A stretch of DNA of 22,432 bases from Ruminococcus sp. CAG:403 (GTDB lineage: Bacteria > Bacillota > Clostridia > Oscillospirales > Ruminococcaceae), in assembly GCA_000437255.1 (NCBI GenBank), contig FR899101.1:62853-85284 (forward strand), read 5' to 3'. The notes below the pieces were generated by a model. It saw nothing but the letters and a program-made list of their open reading frames with translations, searched no databases and was not told where the DNA came from. Both the position numbers and the translations under genes were made by a program. Position 1 is the stretch's first letter; each line of letters starts with the position of its first letter. This document shows positions 1 through 8,576 of the stretch, one piece after another.

Positions 1-585
1 CCTGCCATATCGGATACAACGCGGGCAATCATTTCATTGAAGCCTTCTACATGCGTTCCATCCTCTGCATCATAACCCTTGATGATATTGTTGACTGCAT
101 CTTCCCAGCTCTGCGTATCGGAAAAGCTAGATTCATTAAAGCCGCCGGAATTGTCCCAAAGCCATCCAGCAACATCTCGCCGATTTCCATTACTATCTAC
201 AAAATCAACAGGTGGAATGCTGCCAACCAGCAAAACTGTATTGGGATTTGCAGTATGCAGATTGCTGATCAATGCGCGTAGATCGCTTTCAGACTGCCCA
301 GCCGATACCAACTTCCGTAGGTTATAAGCATGCAATACGTCGTTGGTGCCGCCCATGATACACATTACATTGGTCTGATCATTGATGCTTTGTGCATAGC
401 GCTTATTCAAATCAGAAATGGTATTACCATCTGTTCCGCTGTTGGTTACCTCTGCACTTGCAAAGCCGCCGCTTCTCAGCTGACTTTGAAGTTGCTGCGG
501 ATACCGATAGCCATTTTCTACATAACCACCGAAAGTACCTTGTGTAATAGAGTCACCCAAAGCAACAACTTTCAAATTTGCTGGC
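1..585 (-). other. SGNH/GDSL hydrolase domain inside the adhesin (partial)
   Basis: Domain call within the large surface protein, residues about 2308 onward. Seen directly: block I GDSITQG with the candidate nucleophile Ser2320, a block II-like NSGTDGNT with its oxyanion glycine, and block III GGTND with Asn2389. The block V Asp and His would lie beyond the window edge. The SGNH superfamily contains esterases, including CE2/CE3-type acetylxylan esterases and other carbohydrate deacetylases. A CE3-like role on plant polysaccharide is possible but only a guess. The domain is preceded by a Thr6/SGSG linker at about 585-640. Confidence 0.85.
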
Positions 586-3500
586 GTTGTGTGATCACCA
601 GAACCGCTCGTGGTTGTTGTCGTTGTAACAGCCGCTCTCTGGTAAATCTCTACAGAGACTTCCTCCGGCAGACCGGATGTAATGGCTTCTCCATCGTCTG
701 TTTTCCACTCTTTCTTGAGCTGAAGGGAAGTTGGCAGACTATTCGTAATGGTATACTTAGGTCGAATGGCACTGCCATTGGTTTGGTAGCTTACTTCGTA
801 TCCGTCCGGAACAGATTGTTCCACAACGTAGTAATACTGTACCACATCATTGACTTTTCGTGGCAAATCCGTCCAGGAATACGTCCAGTTGTTGTCTTCC
901 TGTAGCGTAACTTCCGCATCCGAAACGGTAGCCTTTGTGATGCCATTCGGTAAAGCAGAAAGATCCAGTGCCTTTACTTCTTCCATGGTAAGCGACTGGT
1001 TCGATGCCAGCAGCACCATTGTAACCGGAACCTTTTCGGCACCTTCTCCCCACACTTTTTCCGCCGTAACATTGACTTCCGTCGGGGTGGAGTCCTTATT
1101 GGTCAGCTGAATTTCGCCGGATGTTCCCACAACGTTATACGTGTCACTGACGATATAACCGTACAGTAAAACATTTTGTTCTGCTGTTCGAACCTCCTCA
1201 ATCCGGAAGGAATCATATCCGGTCAGATCGATGGACTTCGGCACGGTATACTGCCAATTTTTCGATGCTTCCAATTTTCCGTCTAAAATCAGTGCGGTTT
1301 CTGTTCCGTCCTTGATGCCATACAATTTAAAGCCAATCTCAGTCAGCGGCGGATTGGTCATCTCCGTACCATCGGATTTTTTCCAGATCTTCTGCAAAAC
1401 AAGCCCTTGTGTATTGGTAACGGTTACAATGCCATCTTGATTCAGTCCGTTTCCGGCATAAATCGGTGCATAGGAACCGGTGGAACTACCGTCTTCCTGA
1501 ATCATATAAGTGGTGCCATCCAGGGTATAGGAAACTTCCTTTACAAAATAATAAATCGGTTTTCCATCTTTTCCGTTTGGAAGGTTGGTCCAGATATTCG
1601 CATTCTTCCAAACCGCATTGCCGTCTGCATCTGTGCTGCGCTCCAAGGTGTAATTGGGATTCAGCGCATCCACGCCAAGATCTTCTGCGGTTGCCTTTTT
1701 GGCATTTTCCAGCGATTTGGAGGTTGACCACCACAGTTCCAGATCGACACTTGCTGCCGCATCCGTTGGAACCGGCGACCAGATCTTTTCCGCACCAATA
1801 TCAATCAGTCTGCTATTGGGGATTTGCAGCGTACCGTTGACAGCAAGCATCTTTACCGTCTGATCGCTCAATTCTGCATCCAATGCAGCATTGCCCTGCG
1901 GAACCGTTCCGTTGTAAACGAAATAATAGGTATATCCCTTCATTTCATCCAGAGCAGTTTCCGTCGCAGATTTCCATCCTGTGGACTGATACCCCTCCGG
2001 CGCTGTTGTCTCAACGAGTTTATATAGAGTGCCCTCTTCCAGATTCTTGATGTTGAACTTTCCGTCTACAACAAGATCAGCAGCCGATTCCGGAATATAT
2101 TTCTTGTTGTCCCGTTCTACTTCGCTGTCACTGCCATAAGTTACCAGGTGCAAAGCGGAATTTGTGCCATCAGTTTCCAATTTTGTTGCATAAATCCACG
2201 TTCCAGAAGTGGTGTCAAATTTTGCAAGCTTAAAGACTGCGTGCAGACCAGAGAGCGAGTAATCTCCGACGTCTACCTTTTGAATGGTAGGATATTTTGC
2301 AGTTTGAGACGTTGCACCTGTCTGCTCAACCGTTAAACCGGTTTCGCCGACCTTATCCGTCACATCACCGGAGCTGGTGGTCAGCTTTGCCGTATTTTTC
2401 AAATAAATCGTGGAGCCAGCCGGCAGCCGCTCACCGATCATGGGAGCGTGCCCTGGAACATTTGCCTTGCTTGCATCGTAATCTACAATTGAAGCATCCA
2501 CTGCCTTGGTGTTTTGATTGGAAGTCAATTCATAGTTGTAGGTGATGCGAAGCGGTGTTTCATCCGGAACGCTCAAGCGCAAAATGGTTTGTGTTGTTGT
2601 AACAACATTGGTAACCGTTGCGCTTACAATGGAAATAGCCTGATATACGCCATGATCTGTTTGAATACTAAAGTCAGCTGAAACATCCTTTAAGAATTCC
2701 ACTGTAATGGTTGCTTTTCCATCTGCATCATAAACAGCATCCTTGGAAGTAACCAAAACCGAATCACTTTTAATTGCTGTTTCCCATTCCGAAATCCGAG
2801 CATTTACGGGCTGCCCCGGTGTACCAGATACTTCTGCAACAATTTTTAATCCCTTTTGGAATGTTTTCCATTGTCCATAGAAGATATAAAAGTTGGTATT
2901 GTTCAGTCGAACCTGCCCATCATTCAGTGTAAATTCTGTTTCTGTTTGTTCCGAATTTTCTTCTGTATTCAGCAAATAGGAATATTCATTTTCGGAAAGT
3001 GTACGTATGATATTACCATTTGCATCAATTTCCTGTATGGTCAAGTCCGCCAAATTCACATCCGCCAGATTGGAGCCGTCTACTCTTGTTCCGCCCTTTG
3101 GCTGATAGCCCAGAATTTGGAACACATCTGAAAGATCCAGCGTGGATTCATTGGATAGATTCTTTCCATCCGGGTTGACAATCAGGCTGTATTTCGCCTG
3201 TGCCAGCTGCCGATCCGAATATCCACTGACATAACCCTTTGAAAGCAGTCCTTTTTCCGGATCTTTTCCCTTTTCAATGGTCAAGGTACTCTTTTGATAA
3301 TCCGATTCTGTCGGCGTTTTGATTTGGTTGGTAACTTGATAGGTACCTGTTTTTTCAATTGCTTCATCCACAATATGCTTTGGAATTGCGGTATAGTAGC
3401 TGAGGCGATCGATGTTTGTGAGACTGCTTCCCTGATCGTAATGGATCTTATTGGTTGCAGTATCATAGGTATAATACTGATTGTTATTGATGTACCATGC

Positions 3501-6500
3501 CTGATTGAATGTATAATGCGCCCAAATCTTTCCACCACTGAAATCCATACTGATCAAAACGGAATGTTCCGGAAGAATGTCATCAAACTGATAGGATTTT
3601 CCAGCTTCCAGTTCCAGCCACCACTGGAACACGTAACATTCTGTCTCTGTTCCATCAATGGATACCGTTGTCGTTTTCCAATCTGCCAAATCTTCTGTCG
3701 AAATAGAAGTTACTTTTTTAACATTTGGAATCGCTTGACCGCCTGTGCCCAGCTCCATCCATTGAATCGGACTTTTGCTAAGAGCAGGCTTCAACGTATT
3801 GGTAATGGTAAACGTTTTGGATGCATTGGAACCCGTTTCATCCCATTCGGAAGCAGTATAGCCATCCGGAACAGGCGATTCTGTCACACGATAGTAATAT
3901 AGATTGCCGTCTGCATCCCGCCGAGGAAGATCTGCCCACGAGACATCCGCAAAGCCGCCGTTCTTGGTGGTTGCCTTTGCAGAATCGGCAACATCTTCCC
4001 ACGTTCCATCGGTTCCTGTTTTTCGCTGCAATTGGAAGGTAATGGAATCCGGACGCTTGCTTTTCTTTCCGCTGTCTCCGCTCCACTCCTTATGTGCAGA
4101 AATGGTAATGAACTGATAGAGGTTGGTAATGGTATAGATTCCAGAGCTTTGCAAGCCATGCTCAGAATTGGTCACTTCGTAGTTTTCAGGAACAGTTACC
4201 TCCACTGCCCGATAGGAAAGTGCATTTCCGTTTGCATCCTTCTTTGGCAGCTTTGCCCAAGTAGCTGTGGAAAACGTTCCGCTTCCATCGTTGGTCAAAG
4301 TCTGATGCGGATACTTGGCAGTATCGGCATCCGTCCAAGTGCCATCCGCTGTTTTCTGCTGAAGCTTTACTGCAACAGAAGCAGGACGGTTGGCAGGTTC
4401 ATCTCCTACCCAATCTTTTTGAACGGTCAGGTTGATACATTCCCAAGTATTGGTAATGGTAGAAGCACCCGTTTCCTGGATTCCGTTCTCATCATAAGTC
4501 GGCGTGTAATCCTGTAAGCCTTCCTGACCTTCCGGCTCTACTGCACGGTAATAAATCTTTTTTCCGTCGCTGGTTGTCTGCGGCAAATTGGTCCAGGAAG
4601 CAGCTGTAAAAGTACCGTCCTCATTCTTTTGCATGGTTTGGGTTTCCTGATCGGCAACGTCCGTCCACTCTGTGCTGCCTTCCAGCCGCTGCTGAAGTTT
4701 CACTTGAATGGAACTCGGACGATCTTTCTTGGAATCGCCAACCCACTTCTTATTAACGGATACTTTGATCATTTTCCAGGTATTGGAAATGGTCAGTGTT
4801 CCGCTGTCATGCAAACCATTCTCATAATTGCTGTCATAGGATACGGTATAGTTTTCATCTGGATTGATTTCCACCGCTCTGTAATAATAGGGCGTCTCGG
4901 AACTGTCCTCTGTTCGCTGCGGCAAATCCGACCAAGTCTTTGCATAGCCGTCCTCTTTCCGCAGTGTTTCCGGCAGTCCATACAATTCCCATTCTCCATC
5001 CGCACCAGTTTTGCGGTATAGTTGTATGGTTACATAATCCGGTCTGGCATCTGCATCATCATGCACCCAGTTCTTCTTCACCGAAATGGTTGCCTTTGGC
5101 GTTTCTCGTTCAAAGGTAAAGCTGTTTCCACCGCTTGTGGTTCCATTAAAGGAAGCCTCGTTGGAAAAGATAGAAGAAGTATCTGCATTTACACCCGTCA
5201 CATCTGCGGTTGTATCATAGGCAACCTTTACATGCGTATATGGTGCCTGGTCTACCACATTCTGGAAGGTAATTACATAACTTCTTGCTCGATCGGTATC
5301 CGAGCTGACCGGTGTGGTATGATTCTGATCGGTATAGAAGGTAATGGTATAATCCGTGCCAGCAACCAGTGTCTTGTTGTACTGTCCATCTACACCGGCA
5401 GCTGTTACAACAATGTTGGCATCCTTTGGAATGATATAATGGTCGCCGCCATTTGTCGCCGACATCACATCGACATATGCCTTGCTGCCATCGCTGAAAC
5501 CAGCATACTGATCCATGGTAACTTCCCAGGAAAGGGTTTTGGTTTCTTCCTTGGTCGGGTCATGGTATCCGGTATCTGTTTCATGGGAGTTGGACTTCAG
5601 AACCTTGGTGACGCCATTCGTCAAGCCAGGTACGCCCTGCTTTCCCTCACTCTTTTTCTGATCGTCGGTTCCGCCGCCCGGTGGGGTAACGGTTACTTCA
5701 TTTTTAACCTCTGTCCAATTATATTGTAAGCGATTTTGACTTTCCTGCTCCGACAGTTTTGCCCGATAGGTAAATTCCAAATAATTGGCATCTCCATGAA
5801 TCGTATACGTTCCATCTGCATTCTTGGTAAAGGTAACAGAAGCAGTATTGGATCCATACTGTCCATCTGTCTTTGCAGTCTGAATGTTGAAATCACCGAT
5901 CATTCTCTGAAACGCTTCATCGGAGAGGACATAGCCGTCCAACGTGCCCTTGTTGCCGTTCTGTGCAGCATTCAATGTGACTTTCCAGGTAGCAGAAATA
6001 TCATCATAGCCTGCACTGCTCTTTTTTACATCAAACAAGCTTGAGGTATCATAGGTGACGTTAGTTGTTTCCTCATCATCCGGAGTCTGACCGCCCGGCG
6101 GGGTAACGGTTGCTTCATTGGAAACAGTTCCATTCGCCGTCTGCGGTGTTTTGTAGGTAATGGTAACCGAATCGGTCTCTCCATTAACGGTTGCCATTCC
6201 GGTTGTCTTGTCAATTGTAAGCGCAACAGTCTGCCCATTTCGATCAACTGCGGTCAGGTCAGAGTACTCTCCCTTCCAAGCATCATCGGCAAGGACATAG
6301 TCCTTTAAAGACATGCCATATCCACGATCCACCTGAATGGTCCAGAGAATGAATCCCTTACTGCCATCCACTGCATAGGACGGTGTACCACTCTTCGAAA
6401 GAATGGATTTGGAAGTTGCAAATTTTGCATTTTCAGTGTCCTGACTGATCGTCTGCTGATTTTCGTCTTTCAGCGTTGCAGTATTGGTAACGCTTCCGCT

Positions 6501-7508
6501 GCTCAGTTCAGCCTCTGTCAGCGCCCGTTCGTAGGTAAAGGTAATCGTCTCCTGATGGTTTGCAGCCTCCGAAAAGGTAAATTGATGATTGCTGACGCTT
6601 CCCATTCCGTCAGGATTGGTTTGCACGTTATCCGGAAGTTCCAGGTCTTCCAAGGTGCACTTGGTCAAATCCGTATAACCAGTAAACTGCCCATCCTTGG
6701 TAGAACCAGGGTTTTTCAGGACAACTGTCCAGCGAATGACCTTTGCACCGGTATCGATGCTGCAACTTTTGTCAATTGTTGCTGGTGCATCGTCAAATGC
6801 AACATGAATCTCATGCCCGTTCGCAATAATGGTTTGATCGCCGTCAATGGTATCGGCACGCTTTACCTGTCCTTCAAAGTTCAAAGTACCTTCGAAGATT
6901 CCGTTTTTCTCTCGAATGTACGTACAGTAATCTTCTGTAAATTGAATCACAACCAAATGCGATTCTGGATCAATCGAATAATATCCGGACGTCACGCTGA
7001 CATCCTTGTTGTTCCGTTTTTGCCATTCTCTCCAGCCGTCTGTCGCATCCAATACGGTACAGGTTTCTCCTGCATAAGTGGTCGGAACGTTTACATTATC
7101 CGGCAGGATATAATAAATGTATGGCTGAGAGGGAGAAACATGACTATCCGTCGTAAAATTATAAGTTACGTTAAAATTTCCTTTTTTTGTGCTTCCATCC
7201 ACTGTTTCCAAATTTTCGGGTGTTACTGTAAATTTTGTAATAACCGATTCAAAATTTGTTGCATTTTCAGGTGGCTCCTGAAATGCAGTAGGGATTCCAG
7301 CACCCATCAAGGCAATGTGATCTTCTGCCAAATTTAATTCCGAAACCGCTTGTTCTTCCGATTTCGTCATACTAATCGCCGGCATAATCAAGCTTCCGCA
7401 AACGGAAAAAGCAACAACCAAGGACAGCAGACCGGCTATGGCGGCCTGTATGCGCTGTTTGTGATGTTTCTTTAAAAAATTCTGTATGCTTTGATTGATT
7501 GTCAGCAC
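1..7508 (-). CDS. Giant Cna-B surface adhesin with embedded SGNH hydrolase (C-terminus outside window)
   Basis: At least 2502 codons are open without a stop, and the frame leaves the window at position 1. The start is GTG at 7508, preceded by a G-rich Shine-Dalgarno (AAGGGGGG, 7-nt spacing). Residues about 12-45 form a basic stretch then a hydrophobic segment ending PAISMT, as in other large Firmicute Cna-B proteins. Residues about 60-800 hold several Ig-like adhesin domains, marked by SNxAT and TVTPPGG boundaries. Four tandem Cna-B repeats follow (about 803-1240), then a region I cannot classify (1240-1735). A SpaA-like domain with a pilin E-box (ETTAPEGY) comes next, then Cna-B domains at about 1898-2027, 2028-2132 and 2141-2254. 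A Cna-B first half (2258-2290) breaks into a Thr6 linker and an SGNH domain (GDSITQG with Ser2320, GGTND with Asn2389). The Cna-B domains keep the VxKxW lysine and ITN asparagine expected for isopeptide bonds. It is probably cell-surface; any LPXTG or other anchor would lie outside the window. Ligand and enzymatic substrate are unknown. Confidence 0.92.
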   Translation of the reverse strand, partial: MLTINQSIQNFLKKHHKQRIQAAIAGLLSLVVAFSVCGSLIMPAISMTKSEEQAVSELNLAEDHIALMGAGIPTAFQEPPENATNFESVITKFTVTPENLETVDGSTKKGNFNVTYNFTTDSHVSPSQPYIYYILPDNVNVPTTYAGETCTVLDATDGWREWQKRNNKDVSVTSGYYSIDPESHLVVIQFTEDYCTYIREKNGIFEGTLNFEGQVKRADTIDGDQTIIANGHEIHVAFDDAPATIDKSCSIDTGAKVIRWTVVLKNPGSTKDGQFTGYTDLTKCTLEDLELPDNVQTNPDGMGSVSNHQFTFSEAANHQETITFTYERALTEAELSSGSVTNTATLKDENQQTISQDTENAKFATSKSILSKSGTPSYAVDGSKGFILWTIQVDRGYGMSLKDYVLADDAWKGEYSDLTAVDRNGQTVALTIDKTTGMATVNGETDSVTITYKTPQTANGTVSNEATVTPPGGQTPDDEETTNVTYDTSSLFDVKKSSAGYDDISATWKVTLNAAQNGNKGTLDGYVLSDEAFQRMIGDFNIQTAKTDGQYGSNTASVTFTKNADGTYTIHGDANYLEFTYRAKLSEQESQNRLQYNWTEVKNEVTVTPPGGGTDDQKKSEGKQGVPGLTNGVTKVLKSNSHETDTGYHDPTKEETKTLSWEVTMDQYAGFSDGSKAYVDVMSATNGGDHYIIPKDANIVVTAAGVDGQYNKTLVAGTDYTITFYTDQNHTTPVSSDTDRARSYVITFQNVVDQAPYTHVKVAYDTTADVTGVNADTSSIFSNEASFNGTTSGGNSFTFERETPKATISVKKNWVHDDADARPDYVTIQLYRKTGADGEWELYGLPETLRKEDGYAKTWSDLPQRTEDSSETPYYYRAVEINPDENYTVSYDSNYENGLHDSGTLTISNTWKMIKVSVNKKWVGDSKKDRPSSIQVKLQQRLEGSTEWTDVADQETQTMQKNEDGTFTAASWTNLPQTTSDGKKIYYRAVEPEGQEGLQDYTPTYDENGIQETGASTITNTWECINLTVQKDWVGDEPANRPASVAVKLQQKTADGTWTDADTAKYPHQTLTNDGSGTFSTATWAKLPKKDANGNALSYRAVEVTVPENYEVTNSEHGLQSSGIYTITNLYQFITISAHKEWSGDSGKKSKRPDSITFQLQRKTGTDGTWEDVADSAKATTKNGGFADVSWADLPRRDADGNLYYYRVTESPVPDGYTASEWDETGSNASKTFTITNTLKPALSKSPIQWMELGTGGQAIPNVKKVTSISTEDLADWKTTTVSIDGTETECYVFQWWLELEAGKSYQFDDILPEHSVLISMDFSGGKIWAHYTFNQAWYINNNQYYTYDTATNKIHYDQGSSLTNIDRLSYYTAIPKHIVDEAIEKTGTYQVTNQIKTPTESDYQKSTLTIEKGKDPEKGLLSKGYVSGYSDRQLAQAKYSLIVNPDGKNLSNESTLDLSDVFQILGYQPKGGTRVDGSNLADVNLADLTIQEIDANGNIIRTLSENEYSYLLNTEENSEQTETEFTLNDGQVRLNNTNFYIFYGQWKTFQKGLKIVAEVSGTPGQPVNARISEWETAIKSDSVLVTSKDAVYDADGKATITVEFLKDVSADFSIQTDHGVYQAISIVSATVTNVVTTTQTILRLSVPDETPLRITYNYELTSNQNTKAVDASIVDYDASKANVPGHAPMIGERLPAGSTIYLKNTAKLTTSSGDVTDKVGETGLTVEQTGATSQTAKYPTIQKVDVGDYSLSGLHAVFKLAKFDTTSGTWIYATKLETDGTNSALHLVTYGSDSEVERDNKKYIPESAADLVVDGKFNIKNLEEGTLYKLVETTAPEGYQSTGWKSATETALDEMKGYTYYFVYNGTVPQGNAALDAELSDQTVKMLAVNGTLQIPNSRLIDIGAEKIWSPVPTDAAASVDLELWWSTSKSLENAKKATAEDLGVDALNPNYTLERSTDADGNAVWKNANIWTNLPNGKDGKPIYYFVKEVSYTLDGTTYMIQEDGSSTGSYAPIYAGNGLNQDGIVTVTNTQGLVLQKIWKKSDGTEMTNPPLTEIGFKLYGIKDGTETALILDGKLEASKNWQYTVPKSIDLTGYDSFRIEEVRTAEQNVLLYGYIVSDTYNVVGTSGEIQLTNKDSTPTEVNVTAEKVWGEGAEKVPVTMVLLASNQSLTMEEVKALDLSALPNGITKATVSDAEVTLQEDNNWTYSWTDLPRKVNDVVQYYYVVEQSVPDGYEVSYQTNGSAIRPKYTITNSLPTSLQLKKEWKTDDGEAITSGLPEEVSVEIYQRAAVTTTTTTSGSGDHTTPANLKVVALGDSITQGTFGGYVENGYRYPQQLQSQLRSGGFASAEVTNSGTDGNTISDLNKRYAQSINDQTNVMCIMGGTNDVLHAYNLRKLVSAGQSESDLRALISNLHTANPNTVLLVGSIPPVDFVDSNGNRRDVAGWLWDNSGGFNESSFSDTQSWEDAVNNIIKGYDAEDGTHVEGFNEMIARVVSDMA
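3790..5107 (-). repeat. Four tandem Cna-B repeats of about 325-331 bp
   Basis: Within the adhesin, four consecutive units each read VxKxWxGD...RPxSVxVxLQ...W..LP...YYRAVE...GxxTITN. The recurring DNA phrase at the unit boundary (TATTGGTAATGGTA or close variants on the plus strand) occurs near 3796, 4121, 4448 and 4779, giving spacings of about 325, 327 and 331 bp. Copies differ clearly in sequence, so this is an old duplication array, although the boundary phrase could still support recombination and changes in stalk length. Confidence 0.85.
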
Positions 7509-7642
7509 GCTGCGTCCCCCCTTCCGTCAAACTTTAGAACCAAACTTCTAAAATTTCGCATTGTGCGTCAAATATCGTTGTCTATCGTGATGGTGCGTGT
7601 TTGGAAAAATAAAACACACGCTTATTTTTTAGGAAGCAACCG
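7509..7642 (-). promoter_or_regulatory. Leader between lepB and the adhesin: inverted repeats, no clear promoter
   Basis: The 134-bp gap has two inverted repeats. One at 7533-7552 has 7-nt arms TTTAGAA and TTCTAAA with a 6-nt loop, 25 nt upstream of the GTG start. The other at 7595-7621 has arms GCGTGT and ACACGC. The second is followed by TTATTTTTT on the plus strand only, so it resembles a terminator for the opposite direction and not for lepB. I see no convincing -35/-10 pair here, so the adhesin may be co-transcribed with lepB. Confidence 0.4.
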
Positions 7643-8227
7643 CTAATGCAGCGTTCCGATTCGCTCCCACGGCCAGATCCGAAAGATCACACGGCCGATA
7701 ATGTACTCGTCTGCAATACAGCCTACTGTAGAAGATCGGCTGTCCACAGAAGTGGAACGATGATCTCCCATTACAAAAATACGGCTTTCCGGCACCTGAT
7801 AGGGCAGTTCCACATCACACTCACCCTTTGCCTGGTCAGACAAATACGGTTCATCCAAGGCTGTTCCATTGACGTATACCGTACCGTCCTCTTTGATATC
7901 AATGACATCTCCTGCTACGCCAATGACACGTTTCAACAAAATTTTATTGTTGTAATAAAACGCCACCACATCGCCGCTCTGAAAGTTGCTGCGCTTGCTG
8001 CAAATCACCAATTCATCGTTCTGCATCGTCGGCATCATACTGGTTCCTGTTACACGCAAAACCGGCAAGAACAACATTGAGATTAAAACTGCAATGGCAG
8101 CCACTACAATTAAGGAGGCAACCGTACTGCGCAGCATTTTTCCAAATTCCCTTTTATGCCGAATTCGTTTTAGTTCCTGATCCAGCTGCTGTGCCGTTGG
8201 GAACATGGAGGTATTTGGTTGTTCCAT
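7643..8227 (-). CDS. lepB: Signal peptidase I
   Basis: Encodes a 194-residue type I signal peptidase (S26 family), a membrane-bound serine protease that removes signal peptides from secreted preproteins on the outer face of the membrane. One N-terminal membrane segment (about 34-57) is followed by the catalytic Ser63 in GTSMMPTM, the general base Lys99 in LLKRVIGVAGD, and the box-E motif GDHRSTSVDSR near the C-terminus. The length is normal for a Gram-positive enzyme. The ATG at 8227 was chosen because it lies 2 nt after the upstream stop and has GGGGAG about 11 nt before it; a longer in-frame start would run deep into the upstream gene. Its place between a coiled-coil gene and a giant Cna-B protein resembles pilus/adhesin loci, where a dedicated signal peptidase helps mature the surface protein. 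That role is inferred. Confidence 0.95.
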   Translation of the reverse strand: MEQPNTSMFPTAQQLDQELKRIRHKREFGKMLRSTVASLIVVAAIAVLISMLFLPVLRVTGTSMMPTMQNDELVICSKRSNFQSGDVVAFYYNNKILLKRVIGVAGDVIDIKEDGTVYVNGTALDEPYLSDQAKGECDVELPYQVPESRIFVMGDHRSTSVDSRSSTVGCIADEYIIGRVIFRIWPWERIGTLH

Positions 8228-8229
8228 CC

Positions 8230-8478
8230 TTATGCCTGCTCCCCTTCTTTTATCGGCTCTGCTGCATCGGATGGCTGTGCCAGCTGTTGCAGATAAGCAT
8301 CTGCTGCCTGTTCCAGCTTCTTCCACACGGCCTTGTCAATGGACTGCTGCCGAGCCTCCTCCAGCTGCTTTTGCAAGGCTTCCTTTTCCGCCCGTTCAGC
8401 TTCCAATTCCTTTTGCAATTGCAGCATCATTTCCAATAATTCTGTACGTTTTAGCTTTCGTAATTCTTTGTTTGTCAT
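8230..8478 (-). CDS. Small coiled-coil protein upstream of lepB
   Basis: Encodes 82 residues. It starts MTNKELRKLKRTELLEMMLQ and continues as a highly charged heptad-like helix rich in Glu, Lys and Gln (about 10-60), with an acidic tail. There is no signal peptide or membrane segment, so it is probably cytoplasmic. The ATG at 8478 is preceded by AAGGAG at 6-nt spacing; a TTG two codons earlier abuts the ribosome site and is unlikely. It is the first gene after a consensus promoter and is followed 2 nt later by lepB, so the two are almost certainly co-transcribed and translationally linked. From memory, similar small KLKRxELLE proteins occur near signal peptidase or Cna-B genes in other Clostridia; no function is known to me. 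The opening helix could contact the membrane, a partner protein or nucleic acid. Confidence 0.8.
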   Translation of the reverse strand: MTNKELRKLKRTELLEMMLQLQKELEAERAEKEALQKQLEEARQQSIDKAVWKKLEQAADAYLQQLAQPSDAAEPIKEGEQA

Positions 8479-8547
8479 TGCCAACTCCTTGGAATTACTA
8501 TCGAACCCAAGTCGATTCGAAATCTTTCTTTAAATTAGGATAATGTA

Positions 8548-8576
8548 ATTATATTACCTTTCCTATGAAAAGTCAA
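8548..8576 (-). promoter_or_regulatory. Sigma-A promoter of the coiled-coil/lepB/adhesin operon
   Basis: Minus-strand -35 TTGACT (8571-8576), 17-bp spacer, -10 TATAAT (8548-8553). This is close to perfect consensus and lies about 70 nt upstream of the ATG at 8478, leaving a leader of roughly 60 nt. The leader contains a weak dyad, TCGAA...TTCGA. Confidence 0.85.

Noticed and set aside
3790..5107. Regular spacing resembling a CRISPR-like array
   Set aside because: Unit length of about 325 bp, open reading frame throughout and clear Cna-B protein motifs show that these are protein repeats.
330..7337. Several plus-strand frames of 100-260 codons over the adhesin
   Set aside because: All are antisense to the continuous minus-strand frame, rich in Ile and Cys, without ribosome sites or domains.
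8228..8326. Longer N-terminus for LepB starting at 8326
   Set aside because: The extra 33 residues are read in another frame through the coiled-coil gene and look non-native (Arg/Cys-rich); ATG 8227 has a ribosome site.
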